Source: Nitrosomonadales bacterium
Lineage (GTDB): Bacteria > Pseudomonadota > Gammaproteobacteria > Burkholderiales > Gallionellaceae
Direction of reading: 5' to 3'
Assembly (NCBI GenBank): GCA_003235435.1
Contig: QJWF01000002.1
Location: 1 to 10,756, forward strand
DNA: 10,756 nucleotides
Positions 7,869 to 10,756 of the stretch are shown here, in pieces; within the stretch, counting starts at the first letter, position 1; every line of letters starts with the position of its first letter. Under the pieces are notes generated by a model. It saw only the letters and a list, made by a program, of their open reading frames with translations, ran no database searches and had not been told where the DNA came from. Both the position numbers and the translations under genes were made by a program.

Positions 7869-7982
7869 TTGATCCGGATCGCCCGGAGTATCCTCAAGGA
7901 ATATCCATATTTCCCCAACGCAGTTGAAGCAGCTTATGAATCAGGGGATAATCGCCGCCTGAATTTGAAAGCCCTGCAATGA
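7869..7982 (+). CDS. possible small ORF ending on the rsxA start (unrecognised)
   Basis: The 151-base gap between the AhpD-like gene and rsxA holds a frame open from 7851 to a TGA at 7980-7982, which overlaps the rsxA ATG as ATGA, the same junction used in the aat operon. The peptide looks protein-like ([18 protein letters not shown], then [16 protein letters not shown]). There is no ATG; the best start is TTG at 7869, giving 37 residues, with only a weak AGG upstream. A GTG at 7847 opens a different 26-codon frame, and a one-base shift near 7865 would join the two. It could be a short leader protein coupled to rsxA, a decayed gene, or chance. I do not recognise it. Confidence 0.3.
   Translation: MIRIARSILKEYPYFPNAVEAAYESGDNRRLNLKALQ
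7924..7952 (+). promoter_or_regulatory. candidate sigma70-type promoter of the rsx operon
   Basis: TTGAAG (7924-7929), exactly 17 bases, then GATAAT (7947-7952). Each hexamer has five or nearly five consensus bases, and the predicted start falls about 20 bases before the rsxA ATG. It is the best promoter-like pair seen in the window and sits just before a new operon. It overlaps the possible small ORF, so at most one reading of this stretch may matter. Confidence 0.42.
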
Positions 7983-8554
7983 CTGAATATCTACTGATTC
8001 TGGTCAGCGCGGTGTTTGTCAACAACATCGTGATGGTCAAGATTCTCGGGTTGTGCCCGTTCATGGGTGTCTCCAAAAAACTGGAGACCGCCATTGGCAT
8101 GGGTGCTGCAACCACTTTCGTTTTGACACTGGCCTCGGGTTCCAGTTATCTGATCAACCGTTATCTGCTGGGACCCGAACTGTCGTACCTGACCACACTG
8201 ACATTCATCGTGGTGATTGCTGGCATCGTGCAATTCACCGAAACGGTGGTCAAGAAGACCAGTCCGGTGCTGCATCAGGTGCTGGGAATTTATCTGCCGC
8301 TGATAACCACCAATTGCGCGGTACTGGGCATCCCGCTGCTCAACGTGCAGGCCAAACACAACTTCATGGAATCGATCTTCTTCGGCATGGGCGGCGCATT
8401 GGGATTCACCCTGGTGATGGTGCTGTTCGCCGGCATGCGCGAACGCATGGACGGCGCCGATGTGCCGCCGGTATTCAAAGGCTCTGCAATCGCGATGGTC
8501 ACGGCCGGACTGATGAGCCTGGCGTTCATGGGATTCTCGGGGCTGGTCCGGTAA
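7979..8554 (+). CDS. rsxA: RsxA/RnfA, membrane subunit of the Rnf/Rsx electron-transport complex
   Basis: RsxA (RnfA) is an inner-membrane subunit that pairs with RsxE. In solved Rnf structures the pair holds an iron-sulfur centre through cysteines inside the membrane. The 191 residues match the family almost throughout (E. coli 193). Characteristic stretches are [20 protein letters not shown] at the start, [14 protein letters not shown] (Cys26), [20 protein letters not shown] (Cys113) and [20 protein letters not shown]. About six membrane helices are visible. It opens the operon; its TAA shares a base with the rsxB ATG (TAATG). The start is the family start and follows no strong ribosome site, so coupling to the short upstream frame is possible. 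Confidence 0.97.
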   Translation: MTEYLLILVSAVFVNNIVMVKILGLCPFMGVSKKLETAIGMGAATTFVLTLASGSSYLINRYLLGPELSYLTTLTFIVVIAGIVQFTETVVKKTSPVLHQVLGIYLPLITTNCAVLGIPLLNVQAKHNFMESIFFGMGGALGFTLVMVLFAGMRERMDGADVPPVFKGSAIAMVTAGLMSLAFMGFSGLVR

Positions 8555-9105
8555 TGTTCAGTGCGTTGCTGGTGATGGCGGCGGTCGCGATTGTGCTCGG
8601 CGCGGTGCTTGGTTTTGCAGCGATCAAATTCCGCACCGAAGGCAACCCGCTGGTGGACAAGATCGATGCGCTACTGCCACAAACTCAGTGCGGCCAATGC
8701 AGTTATCCCGGCTGCAAGCCCTACGCAACCGCTATTGCTGCAGGGGAAGCCGATATCAACCGCTGCCCGCCGGGCGGCGAGGAAGGCATCCAAAAACTGG
8801 CCGATCTTCTCGGCGTCGACTTCAAGCCGTTTGGCGATGACACCGCCGCACCCAAGCCCAAGTCGGTCGCCTATATCGACGAGAGTACGTGTATCGGCTG
8901 CACCTTGTGCATTCAGGCCTGCCCGGTGGACGCCATCGCCGGCGCGGCCAAGCAAATGCACACCATCATCACCGCAGAATGCACCGGCTGTGAATTGTGC
9001 GTCGCACCCTGCCCGGTCGATTGCATCAGCATGGTGGTGATCGAGGAAAAGATTACCAACTGGAAGTGGAAATATCCCAGCTACGCGCTGACGCCGACGC
9101 AATAA
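8554..9105 (+). CDS. rsxB: RsxB/RnfB, iron-sulfur subunit of the Rnf/Rsx complex
   Basis: RsxB carries electrons between ferredoxin-like partners and the membrane part of the complex. Residues 1-22 form an N-terminal membrane anchor. An Fe-S domain follows, with Cys46, Cys49, Cys54 and Cys71 ([13 protein letters not shown] then RCPPGG). Two ferredoxin [4Fe-4S] motifs come next: [14 protein letters not shown] (113-125; Cys113, 116, 119, 123) and [14 protein letters not shown] (143-155; Cys143, 146, 149, 153). The 183-residue length is close to E. coli (192). The reading frame extends much further upstream, but only over rsxA out of frame. The correct start is the ATG overlapping the rsxA stop by one base, which gives the hydrophobic anchor. 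The rsxC ATG overlaps the stop in the same way. Confidence 0.97.
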   Translation: MFSALLVMAAVAIVLGAVLGFAAIKFRTEGNPLVDKIDALLPQTQCGQCSYPGCKPYATAIAAGEADINRCPPGGEEGIQKLADLLGVDFKPFGDDTAAPKPKSVAYIDESTCIGCTLCIQACPVDAIAGAAKQMHTIITAECTGCELCVAPCPVDCISMVVIEEKITNWKWKYPSYALTPTQ

Positions 9106-10655
9106 TGAGAGCACTTCATCATTTCCACGGCGGCATCCATCCGCCCAGCCACAAATCACAGTCCACACTACTCGGGATTGCAACTGCCCCATTACCCTCC
9201 AGATTGATCGTCCCCTTTCACCAGCATGCCGGTGAAGCGGCCAAAGCGGTCGTTCGGGTCGGTGAAAAGGTGCTGAAGGGCCAGCTTATTGGCATGCCGG
9301 ATGGTTTCATTTCTAGCGCAGTGCACGCTCCTACTTCGGGCACCATCACCGCGATCGGCATGCATCCCGTCGCCCATCCATCCGGGCTGCCAAATCTGTG
9401 CGCCACACTCATACCCGACCGCATGGAACAGTGGGGACCGCACCAGGGAATAGATTACCGCACCCGCAATACCAGCGAGCTTCAGCAGCATCTGCGCCTG
9501 GCGGGCATAGTAGGTCTGGGCGGCGCAGCATTTCCCAGCGACATCAAGTTGCGCATCGGCAGACGCAAGGTCGACACGCTGATCCTGAATGCCGCGGAAT
9601 GTGAACCCTATATCACCTGCGACGATATGCTGATGCGGGAACGCGCGGCGGAGATTGTAAAGGGCGCTGAAATGCTGCGTTTCATCGTCGATGCACGGGA
9701 AGTGCTGATAGGCATCGAGGACAACAAGCCGGAAGCGATCGCAGTAATGCAGAACGCCGTGAAGGAAGAGGGTTTGAAGTTTGAAGTGGTCAGAATACCG
9801 ACGATATATCCCGGAGGGGGCGCCAAACAACTGATACGCGTGCTCACCGGACTGGAAGTTCCCTCCGGAACATTACCGCCTGATATCGGGGTGCAATGTT
9901 TCAACGTGGCAACGGCTTACAGCGTATATCGCGCCATCGCGCGGGGGCAGCCATTGCTTTCGCGCATCGTCACCGTTACCGGTAATGTCCGGCAGGCGCG
10001 CAATTATGAAGTACTGATCGGCACACCGATCGATGAACTGGTTGCCCTGAGCACACCCTTGCCGGACAGCAACGGTTACATCATGGGTGGCCCGATGATG
10101 GGCCTGCCACTGCCTGAAGTCCGTGTCCCGGTGGTGAAGGCCACCAATTGCGTTATTGTCGCTTCGGAAAAACTGTTCCCCGCTCCTGCGCCGGCCATGC
10201 CTTGCATCCGGTGCACGCGCTGCGTCGAAGTGTGTCCGGCCGAATTGCAACCGCAGGATCTGTACTGGTTCGCAAGGTCCAGGGAGTTCGGGAAAGCGCA
10301 GTCATACAGCCTGTTCGACTGCATCGAATGCGGCGCATGCAGCTACGTCTGCCCCAGCCACATCCCGTTGGTGCAGTACTACCGTTTCGCCAAGAGCGAG
10401 ATCCACGCGCGTGAGAAAGAAAAGCAGGCCGCAGACAGTGCGCGTGAGCGCCATGAATTTCACCAATACCGTATCGAGCGCGAAAAGCGCGAGAAAGCCG
10501 AGAAACTGGCTGCCAAGGAGCGTGCTGCGCAAGCCGCCAAGCCCGGCAGCTCCGAACTGCAACCCGAACCAAAGCATGCTGCCTCGGAAATTGAAACCCG
10601 TCGCGAACATATCTTTGAGATAGCTCAATCGCATGTCGAGCACACCAAAGAATAA
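9105..10655 (+). CDS. rsxC: RsxC/RnfC, NADH-, FMN- and Fe-S-binding subunit of the Rnf/Rsx complex
   Basis: RsxC is the peripheral subunit where NADH meets FMN and two [4Fe-4S] clusters. The N-terminal domain has FHGGIHPPSHK (7-17) and a lipoyl-like fold ending VHAPTSGTITAIG (73-85). The nucleotide-binding part shows GIVGLGGAAFPSDIKL (134-149), LILNAAECEPYITCDD (159-174), a TIYPGGGAKQLI loop (233-244), then IMGGPMMG (326-333). Clusters are bound by CIRCTRCVEVCP (Cys367, 370, 373, 377) and CIECGACSYVCP (Cys406, 409, 412, 416). A charged helical tail, rich in Lys, Glu, Arg and Ala, runs from about 433 to 478. At 516 residues it lacks the long Ala/Lys-rich repeat tail of the 740-residue E. coli protein. 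The ATG shares one base with the rsxB stop; an upstream ATG at 8997 would extend out of frame into rsxB and is not used. Confidence 0.97.
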   Translation: MRALHHFHGGIHPPSHKSQSTLLGIATAPLPSRLIVPFHQHAGEAAKAVVRVGEKVLKGQLIGMPDGFISSAVHAPTSGTITAIGMHPVAHPSGLPNLCATLIPDRMEQWGPHQGIDYRTRNTSELQQHLRLAGIVGLGGAAFPSDIKLRIGRRKVDTLILNAAECEPYITCDDMLMRERAAEIVKGAEMLRFIVDAREVLIGIEDNKPEAIAVMQNAVKEEGLKFEVVRIPTIYPGGGAKQLIRVLTGLEVPSGTLPPDIGVQCFNVATAYSVYRAIARGQPLLSRIVTVTGNVRQARNYEVLIGTPIDELVALSTPLPDSNGYIMGGPMMGLPLPEVRVPVVKATNCVIVASEKLFPAPAPAMPCIRCTRCVEVCPAELQPQDLYWFARSREFGKAQSYSLFDCIECGACSYVCPSHIPLVQYYRFAKSEIHAREKEKQAADSARERHEFHQYRIEREKREKAEKLAAKERAAQAAKPGSSELQPEPKHAASEIETRREHIFEIAQSHVEHTKE

Positions 10656-10656
10656 C

Positions 10657-10756
10657 ATGGCCGCATTCTTCTCGCCCTTCATCAGCAAATCCGAGAATGT
10701 TGCCCGGATCATGTTCAAGGTGCTGCTGGCACTTGTTCCCGGTATTGCGTTGTACG
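10657..10756 (+). CDS. rsxD: RsxD/RnfD, N-terminal fragment (runs off window)
   Basis: The frame opens one base after the rsxC stop and is cut by the window end after 33 codons. The visible residues include SPFISKSENVARIMFKVLLA and then LVPGIALY. They match the RsxD/NqrB-type N-terminus: a short polar stretch with the SP..., R-I-M and VPGIA landmarks, entering the first membrane helix. Position after rsxC is the standard operon order. RsxD is a polytopic membrane subunit carrying covalently attached flavin at a downstream threonine, which is outside the window. Confidence 0.9.
   Translation, partial: MAAFFSPFISKSENVARIMFKVLLALVPGIALY

Noticed and set aside
7871..7880. Perfect 10-base palindrome GATCCGGATC upstream of rsxA.
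   Set aside because: Too short, no flanking symmetry, and inside a possible coding stretch; such palindromes are frequent by chance.
8053..8553. Apparent 350-residue protein whose C-terminus is RsxB.
   Set aside because: The first 167 codons lie out of frame over rsxA and read as a frame shadow; RsxB starts with its membrane anchor at 8554.
8997..9104. Upstream ATG that would lengthen RsxC by 36 residues.
   Set aside because: The extra part overlaps the second ferredoxin motif of rsxB out of frame; the ATG at 9105 gives the family N-terminus.

Overview
The window looks like ordinary chromosomal DNA of a Gram-negative betaproteobacterium. GC content is moderately high by eye. The aat-bpt-pyrD neighbourhood, the divergent pmbA/darP pair and the rsx (rnf) operon all fit a Nitrosomonadales/Gallionellaceae-type genome. 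That placement is inferred from gene content and protein style, not from a database search. I see no phage, insertion sequence, CRISPR array, tRNA or rRNA.

Layout. (1) 1-897, minus: the N-terminal 299 codons of PmbA/TldE, running off the left edge. (2) 978-2344, plus: the ribosome-biogenesis factor DarP (YjgA), followed with a 1-base overlap by a small serine carboxylesterase. (3) 2357-3892, minus: a 511-residue protein of unknown function with a divergent PilZ-like domain near its C-terminus, convergent with the esterase gene (12-base gap). (4) 3990-7827, plus: aat (TTG start), bpt, an unrecognised polytopic membrane protein, pyrD and an AhpD-like CxxC protein. The first three genes are joined by 4-base ATGA overlaps; the last two follow after 61 and 20 bases. 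(5) 7979-10756, plus: rsxA, rsxB, rsxC and the start of rsxD. A, B and C are joined by 1-base TAATG overlaps.

How the genes work together. Aat and Bpt are the two N-end-rule aminoacyl-tRNA-protein transferases. They add Leu/Phe to N-terminal Lys/Arg and Leu to N-terminal Asp/Glu respectively, marking proteins for ClpS/ClpAP. PyrD is the quinone-linked step of pyrimidine synthesis. RsxABCD are subunits of the membrane Rnf/Rsx electron-transfer complex, which exchanges electrons between NADH and ferredoxin coupled to ion flow, or in enterics keeps SoxR reduced.

No clearly new multi-gene system is visible. The least explained items are the PilZ-like 511-residue protein, the membrane protein between bpt and pyrD, and a short open frame ending on the rsxA start codon.
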